In this document: positions 17,208 to 25,444 of the stretch, piece by piece
Layout: every line of letters begins with the position of its first letter
Numbering within the stretch: position 1 is the stretch's first letter
Assembly (NCBI GenBank): GCA_009649675.1
Contig: WJPL01000001.1
Coordinates: 62,001 to 126,000 of the forward strand
Direction of reading: 5' to 3'
Source: Alphaproteobacteria bacterium HT1-32
Lineage (GTDB): Bacteria > Pseudomonadota > Alphaproteobacteria > Rhodospirillales > HT1-32
DNA length: 64,000 nt
The notes under the pieces: generated by a model
Database searches by the model: none
What the model saw: the letters and a program-made list of their open reading frames with translations, nothing else
What the model was told of the DNA's origin: nothing
Made by a program: the position numbers and the translations under genes

Positions 17208-18078
17208 CCCGCCGGGCACCCTTGCGGTTTCGGTCGGCACCCTCGGCCTCTCCGGCCTCGCTGCCGTCGGCGTCATAGACAATCCGCTCCAGCCCGGCCA
17301 GCGCAATGAACCGCTGTCCCCTGGCCCGGCCGACCAGTGTCAGATTTGCCTGTCGTGCCAGATCGACCCCCCAGGCCGTAAAACCGGAGCGCGAGACCAG
17401 CATCGGGATCTGCATCTGTACGCATTTGATGACCATCTCGCTGGTCAGGCGCCCGGTGGTATAGAACAGCTTGTTCTCCGGACCGATGCCCTTCAGCAGC
17501 ATATATCCTGCGATCTTGTCGACCGCATTATGTCGCCCGACATCTTCCATATAGACCAGAGGACGGTCGCCTTCACAGAGCACACAGCCATGAATGGCTC
17601 CGGCATTCAGATACAGGCTGGGGGCGGTATTGATCTTCTTCACCAGCCGATAAAGTTCCGACGTGCGAAGAACCGCATCCTTCTGAAGATCAATGTCATC
17701 AAACCGTTCCATCAGGTCACCGAAAACAGTTCCCTGTGCGCAGCCTGATGTCTGGATTTTCTTTTTCAGTTTCTCTTCGTAATCGGTCGCTCGTTCGGTA
17801 CGAACGATGATCGTCTCGATATCATCATCATAATCAATCCCGGTGATCACATCGTCCGCACGCAGCATGTTCTGGTTCAGCAGATAGCCGACTGCCAGAT
17901 ATTCCGGATAGTCACAGATCGTCATCATGGTGACGATTTCCTGACCGTTCAGAAACAGGGTCAGTGGACGCTCGACAGTTACCGATGTCTCGATCGCCCG
18001 GCCATCCTGATCAACGCCACTGACACGGTTTGTCAGTCGCGGGTCATCGGGATCGGGCTGTATCAGAAATTCACTCAT
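17200..18078 (-). CDS. fdhD: Formate dehydrogenase sulfurtransferase FdhD
   Basis: About 292 aa. FdhD passes sulfur from a cysteine desulfurase to the Mo-bis-MGD cofactor of formate dehydrogenase. Family motifs are CDYPEYLAVGYLLNQ, TSGCAQGTVFGDLMERF, MEDVGRHNAVDKIAGY, LFYTTGRLTSEMV and SRSGFTAWGVDLARQ. In E. coli the catalytic loop is C-x-x-C; here only one Cys (GCAQG) remains. A C-terminal tail rich in acidic then basic residues overlaps mobA. ATG 18078 is chosen because upstream sequence is shared with the divergent polyferredoxin gene and is unlike FdhD. Confidence 0.92.
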   Translation of the reverse strand: MSEFLIQPDPDDPRLTNRVSGVDQDGRAIETSVTVERPLTLFLNGQEIVTMMTICDYPEYLAVGYLLNQNMLRADDVITGIDYDDDIETIIVRTERATDYEEKLKKKIQTSGCAQGTVFGDLMERFDDIDLQKDAVLRTSELYRLVKKINTAPSLYLNAGAIHGCVLCEGDRPLVYMEDVGRHNAVDKIAGYMLLKGIGPENKLFYTTGRLTSEMVIKCVQMQIPMLVSRSGFTAWGVDLARQANLTLVGRARGQRFIALAGLERIVYDADGSEAGEAEGADRNRKGARRDD

Positions 18079-18247
18079 GGCAGGATAGTGATCACCCCGC
18101 AGGCTTTCGGCAAGGGTCACGAAAGCGGATAAGTTCCACCATGCGGCAGACAGACCCGGTAATCGGTACGATCTGCCGAAACCACTCGATAGGATCGAAG
18201 CCCGGGGATATAGTCGGAACAACAAAAAAGCAGGGAACGGCATATCC

Positions 18248-20329
18248 ATGAAAGTTGATGGACGCGAGCTTCTGGTTTGCGATTGCGAGGGGACGATGCC
18301 GCTGGACGGCAACGCCCTCGGGAAAGTCTGTGGCAAGGCGGGAATGGAGGGCAATCTGGATGTGGCAAGTCACCTTTGTCGTACACAGGTCGACCGCTTT
18401 CTGAAAGCCATTGAAACCGGCGCTTCCCTTACCGTTGCCTGCACGCAGGAAGCACCTCTTTTTGCTGAACTGGCCAATGAACGCCGGGAAAATGCGGATA
18501 TCAGGTTTGTGAATATCCGGGAACGCGCAGGCTGGTCGGAAGAAGCTGACAAAAGCATGCCGAAGATTGCCGCCCTGATTTCCGAAAGCGGGTTCGAGCC
18601 GGCATCAGCCACCAATGTCACCCTGAAGTCCGGTGGCACAACGCTGATTTATGGCAGCGACAGCACAGCGATTGAGGTCGCCCGGAAGCTCAGCAACCGG
18701 CTGGACGTGACGGTCCTGCTGAAACCGGGCAGCGACGCCATCGCCCCCTCTGTCGTTGATATCCCCATCTTTCAGGGTGAGATCGCACGGGCTGCCGGAC
18801 ATCTCGGAAAATTCGAGGTTTATGTCAATAACTACGCCCCGGCGATCCCCTCTTCCCGCGGGTCGCTGACCTTCGGGGCCGGTACGAACGGGGTATCGTC
18901 AACCTGTGACCTGATTCTTGATCTGACCGGGGGCTCCTCGCTGTTTCCGGCACCGGAAAAACGCGACGGTTACCTGCGTGCTGATCCCGGTAGCGAAGCC
19001 GCAGCCGCCATTGCCATTTTTGAAATTGCTGACCTGATCGGCGAATTCGAGAAGCCGCGATATGTCCGCTACAATGCTGATATCTGCGCTCATTCCCGTT
19101 CAACCCAACTCGGCTGCAACCGGTGCATTGATGTCTGTCCGACATCCGCGATCACCCCCGCTGGCGATCATGTCTCAATCGATCCCTATATCTGCGCCGG
19201 CTGCGGTTCCTGCTCCAGCGTCTGCCCGACCGGAGCCGCCGCCTATAACTATCCCAATGCAAGCGACCTGTTGCAGCGTCTGCGCACACTGACCCGCGCC
19301 TTTCATGATGCAGGCGGCAAGAATCCGGTCATTCTGGTGCATGACGCCAGAAGCGGACAGGACCTGATCGATCTGTCAGCGCGTTTTGGCAAAGGTCTGC
19401 CTGCGCATGTCCTGCCCTTCGCAGTCAATGAGGCGACCCAGGTCGGACTGGATTTCCTGACCACGGCGGCCGCCTATGGTGCCAGTGATATCCGTATTCT
19501 CGTTGGCCCCCAGCATGCCGGGGAAATAGAAGGTCTGGCCTCGCAGATCGGACTGGCGGAAACCGTGATGTCGGGTCTCGGCTATGGTTCCGGTCGCTTT
19601 GGCCTGATCAATACAAATGATCCGGATCAGCTGAGCGAACAGCTTTATGCAATCACCGGTCAATCCGGTGTCGAGCCTTCCTCTTTCATGCCCGTTGGCG
19701 GCAAGCGGTCACTGACCATGCTGGCCCTGACCCATCTGCATGGCAAAGCTCCGGCACCGGTCGAACAGCTTCCGCTCCCGAAAGGTGCCCCATTCGGCAA
19801 TGTGAAAGTCGACACCGATGGCTGCACGGTTTGCCTGTCCTGCGTCGGCGCCTGCCCGACTGGTGCATTGTCCGATGATCCAGACTTCCCTCAGCTCAGC
19901 TTCAATGAAAGCGCCTGTGTCCAGTGTGGCCTCTGCAAATCCACCTGCCCCGAGCAGGTGATCACGCTGGAACCCAGAATCAACTTCGACGAGTCAGCTA
20001 GGTCGTCGCTGCTGATCAAACGGGACGAACCTGCTCACTGCATTCGCTGCGGCAAGCCTTTCGGCACAAGGGCTACCATCGACAAGGTTGCGGCCAAGCT
20101 GGAAAACCATTCCATGTTCACCGGCAGCGCCGTTGACCGCATCCGCATGTGCGAGGATTGCCGTGTTGTCGTGCAGTTTGAACATACAGACAATCCCTTT
20201 GCCGCGGGCACGCCGCGCACGACCCGCACCACCGACGACTATCTGCGGGAACGCGAGGAACTGAGGGTGCAAGCCAAAGCTGACGCCAAAGCCCGTGGTC
20301 TGGATGTCGATGGAGACAGCCATGAGTGA
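18248..20329 (+). CDS. Large polyferredoxin-like 4Fe-4S protein of the formate dehydrogenase locus
   Basis: A 693-aa cytoplasmic protein with no signal peptide. Around residues 275-340 it has two cluster-binding groups (CNRCIDVCPTSAI and CAGCGSCSSVCPTGA); near 525-580 two more (CTVCLSCVGACPTGA and CVQCGLCKSTCPE); and near 600-650 two CxxC pairs (CIRCG, CEDC). Between them lies a domain of about 150 residues (VHDARSGQDLID onward) resembling an electron-transfer or MvhD-like domain. I know such proteins as neighbours of DUF3305/DUF3306 and fdhD; they may carry electrons to or from the cofactor-maturation machinery. Divergent from fdhD by 169 nt; overlaps the ankyrin gene by 8 nt. Confidence 0.85.
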   Translation: MKVDGRELLVCDCEGTMPLDGNALGKVCGKAGMEGNLDVASHLCRTQVDRFLKAIETGASLTVACTQEAPLFAELANERRENADIRFVNIRERAGWSEEADKSMPKIAALISESGFEPASATNVTLKSGGTTLIYGSDSTAIEVARKLSNRLDVTVLLKPGSDAIAPSVVDIPIFQGEIARAAGHLGKFEVYVNNYAPAIPSSRGSLTFGAGTNGVSSTCDLILDLTGGSSLFPAPEKRDGYLRADPGSEAAAAIAIFEIADLIGEFEKPRYVRYNADICAHSRSTQLGCNRCIDVCPTSAITPAGDHVSIDPYICAGCGSCSSVCPTGAAAYNYPNASDLLQRLRTLTRAFHDAGGKNPVILVHDARSGQDLIDLSARFGKGLPAHVLPFAVNEATQVGLDFLTTAAAYGASDIRILVGPQHAGEIEGLASQIGLAETVMSGLGYGSGRFGLINTNDPDQLSEQLYAITGQSGVEPSSFMPVGGKRSLTMLALTHLHGKAPAPVEQLPLPKGAPFGNVKVDTDGCTVCLSCVGACPTGALSDDPDFPQLSFNESACVQCGLCKSTCPEQVITLEPRINFDESARSSLLIKRDEPAHCIRCGKPFGTRATIDKVAAKLENHSMFTGSAVDRIRMCEDCRVVVQFEHTDNPFAAGTPRTTRTTDDYLREREELRVQAKADAKARGLDVDGDSHE

Positions 20330-20597
20330 CACAGCAACAGACCTCATTAAACAGGTCCGGTCCGGTGACACACAGAAAGTCAGCGACGCTCTGGCATCCG
20401 GCTGCAAGGCCGGTGAAACCGACAAATGGGGTAACAGTGCCCTGATGTATGCATCCGCAAACGGGTATACGGACATCTGCCAGTTGCTGCTTGATGCAGG
20501 CGCGGACCCGCATCACAAAAATCAATGGGGTATGGATGCCCGCGCCTGGTCACGCTGGACGGAAGAACAGTCCGAAGTGATTGCCCTTCTGGGCTGA
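20322..20597 (+). CDS. Small ankyrin-repeat protein
   Basis: A 91-aa protein with two ankyrin repeats: DKWGNSALMYASANGYTDIC then LLLDAGADPHHKNQWGMDA. ATG 20322 overlaps the stop of the polyferredoxin gene (ATGAGTGA) and has GGAG upstream, so the two are translated together. Ankyrin proteins bind other proteins; the likely partner is the polyferredoxin or the enzyme it serves, by inference. The C-terminus LLG and stop codon fall within a terminator hairpin. Confidence 0.82.
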   Translation: MSDTATDLIKQVRSGDTQKVSDALASGCKAGETDKWGNSALMYASANGYTDICQLLLDAGADPHHKNQWGMDARAWSRWTEEQSEVIALLG

Positions 20598-20612
20598 CGA
20601 TCAGCCCAGAAG
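20586..20612. terminator. Bidirectional terminator shared by convergent stop codons
   Basis: CTTCTGGGCTGA (20586-20597) and TCAGCCCAGAAG (20601-20612) form a perfect 12-bp stem with the loop CGA. On plus the stem is followed by CTTTTG. The stem contains the last codons and TGA of the ankyrin gene on one arm and of the amidase gene on the other, so both proteins end in Leu-Leu-Gly. Confidence 0.8.
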
Positions 20613-21953
20613 CTTTTGTGTGATCCAGCGGCAAATCCCGGTCAGACGTGCGTCATCACCCCGGAAACCGATAACCTGTAAACCAAGCGGCATGCCGTCG
20701 GAAACCATCACCGGCAGGCTCCAGGCCGGGGTTCCCAGCAATGTCCAGGGCGCGATCATGCTGCGGCTTCCCGTGTAACCCAGCCCTTTCGGCGCAGGGC
20801 CTGAGGCCGACAGAGAAATCAGCACGTCAACTTCCGGGCGCAGCCGTTCCATCTCCGCAACCATGACATCCCGGCGTTCCAGCCGGTCACGATAACCCTG
20901 ATTGGTAATGGCCTTTGCGTTATCGACATATTTTGAAATCGTTGGTCCCAGCTTGCCGCCCGCTTCCTGATAAGCCGCCATCGGCCATTCCAGCTCGATC
21001 GCCATCAGGTCGACTGACAACGGGTCAGCTTCGTGAATCGCTTCTTCGAACCGGGCAATATGGCCATCTGCGTTTGCACTGATGATCGTCACGCCGGCAT
21101 CTGCCAGCCTTTCCTCAACCTGCATGAAGGCATTGGCAGATTCTTCATCCACTTCAGACCAGCCGCTGGAATAGATCACCCCGATTCTGGCAGGCTGAAT
21201 AGCCTCTGGCGGTGCCAGTGGCCCATCAAGCGGCGGGCGACCTGCTTCACCACCGGCAAATTCAGCAATATGCCGGGCAATCAGCCAGCCATCTTCGACC
21301 GACGCAGCAATGACGCCGAGATGGTCAAGACTGGCGGAAACAGGGTGCACCCCGGCCAGTGTCAGGCTGCCATGGGTTGGCTTGAATCCGTAAGCGCCAC
21401 AATAGGATGCCGGGCGGATCGTTGAAGCCCGGGTCTGGGTTGCAAGCCCGGCGGGCATCAGTCCGCCACCGACCGAAGCCGCCGTTCCGGAGGATGAACC
21501 GCCGGGTGTGCGATCCGGATCATGCGGATTAAGCGTCGGACCGCTTTCCCCGCAGGCAAATTCCGTGGTGACCGTTTTGCCGGGCAGTACGGCGCCAGCC
21601 AGCCGCAGACCACGCACACAGGCCGCGTCGCGCAGCGACTGCCAGCCGGTATAAATCGGGCTGTTCATCTGTGTCGGGAAATCACGGGTTTCGATGATAT
21701 CCTTCACACCGACCGGAAAGCCGTCAATCGCCGACAAAACAGAACCGTCGCGATACCGCTTGCTGGCAGCATCTGCCGCCTGACGCGCTTTTTCCCAGTC
21801 CGCAACGACGAAGGCTTTCAGGCTGTCTTCCCGTGATTCGACTTCTTCGATGCAGCCTTCAAGAAAGTCCCGGGGGGTTGATGTGCCTTTCTCAAAATCC
21901 GGCAGCGCCGCATGGAAGGACCGAAGAGTGGAGGCAGCCGGATCGTATGTCAT
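20601..21953 (-). CDS. Amidase-signature family hydrolase
   Basis: A 450-aa amidase. The Ser-cisSer-Lys triad can be placed at Lys84 (GVKDIIE), Ser153 (GGSSSGTA) and Ser177 (TQTRASTIRPA), with spacings of 69 and 24 residues as in malonamidase. The usual Ala-Gly before the nucleophile is Arg-Ala here. It hydrolyses an amide, substrate unknown. It is the last gene of a four-gene operon with LeuC-like, LeuD-like and isocitrate-lyase-family genes (3 nt after the latter), so it may release or process the acid they act on. Confidence 0.88.
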   Translation of the reverse strand: MTYDPAASTLRSFHAALPDFEKGTSTPRDFLEGCIEEVESREDSLKAFVVADWEKARQAADAASKRYRDGSVLSAIDGFPVGVKDIIETRDFPTQMNSPIYTGWQSLRDAACVRGLRLAGAVLPGKTVTTEFACGESGPTLNPHDPDRTPGGSSSGTAASVGGGLMPAGLATQTRASTIRPASYCGAYGFKPTHGSLTLAGVHPVSASLDHLGVIAASVEDGWLIARHIAEFAGGEAGRPPLDGPLAPPEAIQPARIGVIYSSGWSEVDEESANAFMQVEERLADAGVTIISANADGHIARFEEAIHEADPLSVDLMAIELEWPMAAYQEAGGKLGPTISKYVDNAKAITNQGYRDRLERRDVMVAEMERLRPEVDVLISLSASGPAPKGLGYTGSRSMIAPWTLLGTPAWSLPVMVSDGMPLGLQVIGFRGDDARLTGICRWITQKLLG

Positions 21954-21956
21954 TAT

Positions 21957-22817
21957 TTACCCGTCGTAACGTTTCCCAAGCTCAAGCATATCCGGCGTGC
22001 CAACCAGGGCCGCCAGTTCCTCGAACTCAAACATATTAGCGCGATAAGGATCAGTCGTCCCGTGTTTGTGCAGGCTTTCATAATAAGCCGACAACATTTT
22101 CGCGACTGCCCGGACAGTGCCACCGGGGAAAATCGCGAGGGAGTATCCGAAAGACTGCAATTCCTCCCGGGAGCGGATAGGCGTTGCTCCGCCTTCAACC
22201 ATATTCGCCATCATCGGCGCCAGACCACCAAGCTGTTTACAGGCCGACCGCATTTCTTCTTCTGAGCGCAACGCTTCGACAAACAGCATGTCCGCGCCAG
22301 CTTCGGCATAGGCAACAGCCCGCTCGATTGCTTGTTCAAACCCTTCCACGGCCACCGCATCGGTGCGGGCAATAATCAGGGTTTCCTCGCTGCGGCGGCT
22401 ATCCAGCGCAGCCTTGATCTTGCCGGACATTTCACCCGTCGGAACCAGTGTCTTGCCCTTCAGATGGCCACAGCGTTTGGGCATGGTCTGGTCTTCAAGC
22501 TGAATAGCGGAGGCACCACAGCGTTCAAACAGCCGCACGGTCCGCATTGTGTTCAGGGCATTCCCGAAGCCGGTATCCGCATCAATGATGACCGGAATAT
22601 CGACCCGTTCACGAATGCAGCCCATGGTTTCCGCGACTTCCGACATGCTGACCAGACCAATGTCCGGGCGTCCGAAGCGTGTGTAGGCGATAGCAGCACC
22701 GGAAAGATAGGCTGCGGAAAATCCGGCATTTTCAGCCAGCAATGCGGTCATTGCATCATAAATGCCCGGCGCAATCACAAGCTCCGGCGCGGCAAACTGC
22801 TGTTTCAGGCTGGTCAT
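21957..22817 (-). CDS. Isocitrate lyase/PEP mutase family enzyme (possibly 2,3-dimethylmalate or methylisocitrate-type lyase)
   Basis: A 286-aa TIM-barrel enzyme. It has the metal-binding DADTGFGN (residues 79-86) and the loop MPKRCGHLKGK with Cys116, which marks C-C lyases rather than PEP mutase. These enzymes split 2-hydroxy dicarboxylic or tricarboxylic acids. Start ATG 22817 overlaps the LeuD-like stop by one base. Coupling to an aconitase-fold dehydratase suggests a dehydratase plus lyase pathway such as dimethylmalate breakdown in nicotinate degradation; oxaloacetate decarboxylase is an alternative. Confidence 0.85.
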   Translation of the reverse strand: MTSLKQQFAAPELVIAPGIYDAMTALLAENAGFSAAYLSGAAIAYTRFGRPDIGLVSMSEVAETMGCIRERVDIPVIIDADTGFGNALNTMRTVRLFERCGASAIQLEDQTMPKRCGHLKGKTLVPTGEMSGKIKAALDSRRSEETLIIARTDAVAVEGFEQAIERAVAYAEAGADMLFVEALRSEEEMRSACKQLGGLAPMMANMVEGGATPIRSREELQSFGYSLAIFPGGTVRAVAKMLSAYYESLHKHGTTDPYRANMFEFEELAALVGTPDMLELGKRYDG

Positions 22818-23314
22818 TATTTCTGTCCCGCTGCGATTTTCTTTTTCAGATGTGGCATCAGGCCGCCATCAGCAATCATTTCCATCAGATGCTCCGGTAT
22901 CGGATCACACTGATAGGTCTGCCCCCTGGTTTCATTGATGATGCTGCCTGCAACCGGATCGATGGACAGTTTGTCACCATCCTCAATCTGATCGGTTTCA
23001 GCACAGACCAGTGCCGGCAGACCAATATTCAGAGCGTTGCGGTAAAAAATACGGGCAAAGGATTTGGCGATGATTGCAGAGATCCCCAGCATCTTGAGAT
23101 TCTGTGGGGCCTGTTCCCGTGATGATCCGATCCCCAGGTCATCACCGGCAACGAAAACATCGCCCTGGCGGACATCCTTGACGAATTCCGGCCGGACCGT
23201 CTCCAGACAATGAACGACCGCCTCTTCTGCCGGAAGTTTGAAATACAGGCCGGGGGCCAGAACATCGGTATTCAGGCTGTTGCCGAATTTCCAGACGCGG
23301 GCTGACTCAATCAT
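22817..23314 (-). CDS. LeuD-like small subunit of an aconitase-family dehydratase
   Basis: A 165-aa swivelling domain typical of isopropylmalate isomerase or dimethylmalate dehydratase small subunits. Visible motifs are NTDVLAPGLYFKLP near the start (the usual NTDxI motif), GDDLGIGSSREQAPQNLK with the catalytic-loop Ser-Ser-Arg, and RNALNIGLPALVC. The start overlaps the large-subunit stop (TGATG), and the stop overlaps the next start. It lacks neighbours leuA and leuB, so leucine synthesis is less likely than a catabolic role. Confidence 0.88.
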   Translation of the reverse strand: MIESARVWKFGNSLNTDVLAPGLYFKLPAEEAVVHCLETVRPEFVKDVRQGDVFVAGDDLGIGSSREQAPQNLKMLGISAIIAKSFARIFYRNALNIGLPALVCAETDQIEDGDKLSIDPVAGSIINETRGQTYQCDPIPEHLMEMIADGGLMPHLKKKIAAGQK

Positions 23315-24582
23315 CAGACATACTCCCGCGGGTCAGCAATCCGCCCGGTTATCGCAGACGCGGCGACTGTATAGGGTGACGCCAGATAAACCTCGCTGTC
23401 GCCCGAGCCCATCCGGCCCTGAAAATTCCGGTTCGTGCTGGAAATACATGTCTCGCCTGCCGCCAGAATACCCGCGCCAAGACCGGCGCAGGCACCACAG
23501 CCGCTTGGCAACATGATACCGCCAGCTTCCGTAATGATCTGCAACGTACCGTCTGCCGCCGCATCACGCATGGCAGCGGTTGAGGATGGTGCAACAAGCA
23601 ACCGGGTACCCTTTGCGACTTTGTGCCCCTTGAGAACCTTTGCCACCATATGCAGATCGCTAAGTTTCGCACCTGTGCAGGCTCCGATATAGCACTGATC
23701 GACGGTCGTTCCGGTGTGGTTCTCAACCGCGCTTGAATTTTCCGGCGAATGCGGTGCTGCAACCTGTGGCGGCAGCGACTGGATGTCGAGCTGATGCTGA
23801 GCCAGATAGCCTGCGTCATCATCGCCTTTCCAGTCCATCACGTCGGCGGGCACTTCGGCACCCATTTCCCGCAGCCAGCCGGCCGTGATCTCATCACCCT
23901 CGATGATACCCGTTTCAGCCCCCAGTTCTGCGGCCATGTTGGTCAGCACCATGCGCTCGCGCATCGACATCGACCGGACAGTCGGCCCACCATATTCAAC
24001 CACGCGAAAATGATTATCCATGCCCAGCGTGGCACAGAGATGCAGCATGATATCCTTGGCAGAGACAGCCGGCCCGAAATCACCAGTAATATTGACCCGG
24101 ATCGTCTCCGGAACCTTGACCCAGATTTCACCGGTGACCATCACCCCGGTCATTTCCGTAGCCCCGTACCCCGCCATGTAGCAGCCAAACGCGCCGCCAT
24201 TTGTACTGTGCGAATCTCCCCCACAGACAAACATGCCTGGTTTCAGATGTCCGCCCTCCGCCAGTTTGATATGGCAGATACCTTCCATGTCATAGAAATG
24301 GGAAATCTTGTTTTCTGCCACCCAGTCACGGGTCAGCTTCAGGATACGGGCGCTTTCAGCATCTACAGCCGGGACAAAGTGATCGCTGACCACCACAACC
24401 TTTGTAGGATCCCAGACCGAGGCGCCAAGTTCTTTCAGACGTGGCCCATATCTGCGAGGGCCACTGGAATCGTGGCACATTGCAAGATCAACTGAACAGG
24501 TGACAATCTCACCCGGGCGGACCTGTTCCCTGCCGCTCGCCCTTGCGACAATTTTTTCCGCCAATGTCATTGGCATTTCCAA
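23314..24582 (-). CDS. LeuC-like large subunit of an aconitase-family dehydratase
   Basis: A 422-aa aconitase-fold protein. Family motifs are VSDHFVPAVDAESA, GGDSHSTNGGAFGCYMAGYG and GACTGAKLSDLHMVA, with likely [4Fe-4S] ligands in YIGACTG and SGCGACAG. It catalyses hydration/dehydration of a 2-hydroxy acid with the LeuD-like partner. The length matches archaeal-type LeuC, homoaconitase and dimethylmalate dehydratase large subunits (about 420 aa) rather than E. coli LeuC (466). It is first in its operon; an AT-rich inverted repeat sits 25 nt upstream. Confidence 0.88.
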   Translation of the reverse strand: MEMPMTLAEKIVARASGREQVRPGEIVTCSVDLAMCHDSSGPRRYGPRLKELGASVWDPTKVVVVSDHFVPAVDAESARILKLTRDWVAENKISHFYDMEGICHIKLAEGGHLKPGMFVCGGDSHSTNGGAFGCYMAGYGATEMTGVMVTGEIWVKVPETIRVNITGDFGPAVSAKDIMLHLCATLGMDNHFRVVEYGGPTVRSMSMRERMVLTNMAAELGAETGIIEGDEITAGWLREMGAEVPADVMDWKGDDDAGYLAQHQLDIQSLPPQVAAPHSPENSSAVENHTGTTVDQCYIGACTGAKLSDLHMVAKVLKGHKVAKGTRLLVAPSSTAAMRDAAADGTLQIITEAGGIMLPSGCGACAGLGAGILAAGETCISSTNRNFQGRMGSGDSEVYLASPYTVAASAITGRIADPREYV

Positions 24583-24607
24583 TATCCCCCAGACAAAAGT
24601 CTTAATA

Positions 24608-24623
24608 GTTATATTTTTATAAC
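24608..24623. promoter_or_regulatory. AT-rich inverted repeat, candidate operator of the LeuC-like operon
   Basis: GTTATA (24608-24613), four T, then TATAAC (24618-24623): a 6-bp perfect inverted repeat of 16 nt. It lies just before the LeuC-like start on the minus strand, next to the stop of the WYL regulator. It may contain the -10 region and a repressor site. Confidence 0.4.
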
Positions 24624-24624
24624 A

Positions 24625-25347
24625 TTATGATTTATCGCAGTCTTCTGCCAACTTTTTTTCCGACTCTGTTTCCATCCATTGCATAAAGTCTCGCAAGGTT
24701 TTTCCACTTTCCCGTGGATAAATATCCTCCAGAAACTCAGCATCCACCATCCGGTCAGCCCGGAAAGTCCGGAAATCCTGCCGTAATTCGCACCAGGCGA
24801 TAATCAGCCAGACACTTCCAAGAAAAGCCAGACCCAGCGGCCAGATTACCCGCTCCGTATCCGCTCCGGCGGCATCTGTGTATATCAGCCTGATCTTACG
24901 ACGGTCATTGGCGGCCCGGCGCACGTCAGCCATATCGACCCGAATCTGTGGACGTTGACCAAGGTCCGGTGCGTAGAGCACCGCATCCATCAGCTTTGCC
25001 TTCAGCCGGTCCGGCAGAACCGCTTCGACTTTGCCCAGCAGGTTTTCTGCAGCACGCCCCAGTTCCCGGTCTCCCCAGGTCTGTACCGTGCGCGCGCCCA
25101 GAACGATGGCTTCGACCTCTTCTTCCGTAAACATGAGCGGCGGCATATCAAAACCGTCGCGCAGCAGATACCCCAGCCCGGCCTCACCCTCTACAGGCAC
25201 CCGCGCCGCCTGCAAACGGGCCATGTCGCGGTAAACCGTGCGCAGTGAGACCTCCAGCTCCTCGGCAATCAGCTGAGCGGTCGTCAGCCGGTTCCGGCGG
25301 CGCTGCAATATCTGGACAATCTGGAACAGGCGGTCTTGTGCGGGCAA
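24625..25347 (-). CDS. YafY/WYL-domain transcriptional regulator
   Basis: A 240-aa regulator with an N-terminal DeoR-like winged helix (residues 1-60; LTTAQLIAEELEVSLRTVYR) followed by a WYL ligand-binding domain ending WLIIAWCELRQDFRTFRADR. It lies upstream of the LeuC-like operon on the same strand with only 42 nt between, and divergent from the flavin-reductase gene. It probably controls one or both, perhaps through the adjacent inverted repeat; that link is inference. Confidence 0.87.
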   Translation of the reverse strand: MPAQDRLFQIVQILQRRRNRLTTAQLIAEELEVSLRTVYRDMARLQAARVPVEGEAGLGYLLRDGFDMPPLMFTEEEVEAIVLGARTVQTWGDRELGRAAENLLGKVEAVLPDRLKAKLMDAVLYAPDLGQRPQIRVDMADVRRAANDRRKIRLIYTDAAGADTERVIWPLGLAFLGSVWLIIAWCELRQDFRTFRADRMVDAEFLEDIYPRESGKTLRDFMQWMETESEKKLAEDCDKS

Positions 25348-25392
25348 TGGTCAGTTCCTGTATAGCGCGACCGGTTCGGATGACAGCAACCG

Positions 25393-25421
25393 TTGGCCTG
25401 TCGGATAGCGGCGTGTAGGAT
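25393..25421 (+). promoter_or_regulatory. Candidate promoter of the flavin-reductase/thiolase genes
   Basis: TTGGCC (25393-25398) and TAGGAT (25416-25421) are spaced by 17 nt, each matching the sigma-70 hexamers at four of six positions, ending 23 nt before ATG 25445. Confidence 0.4.
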
Positions 25422-25444
25422 CGCGAAAATTATGGAGATTTCCA

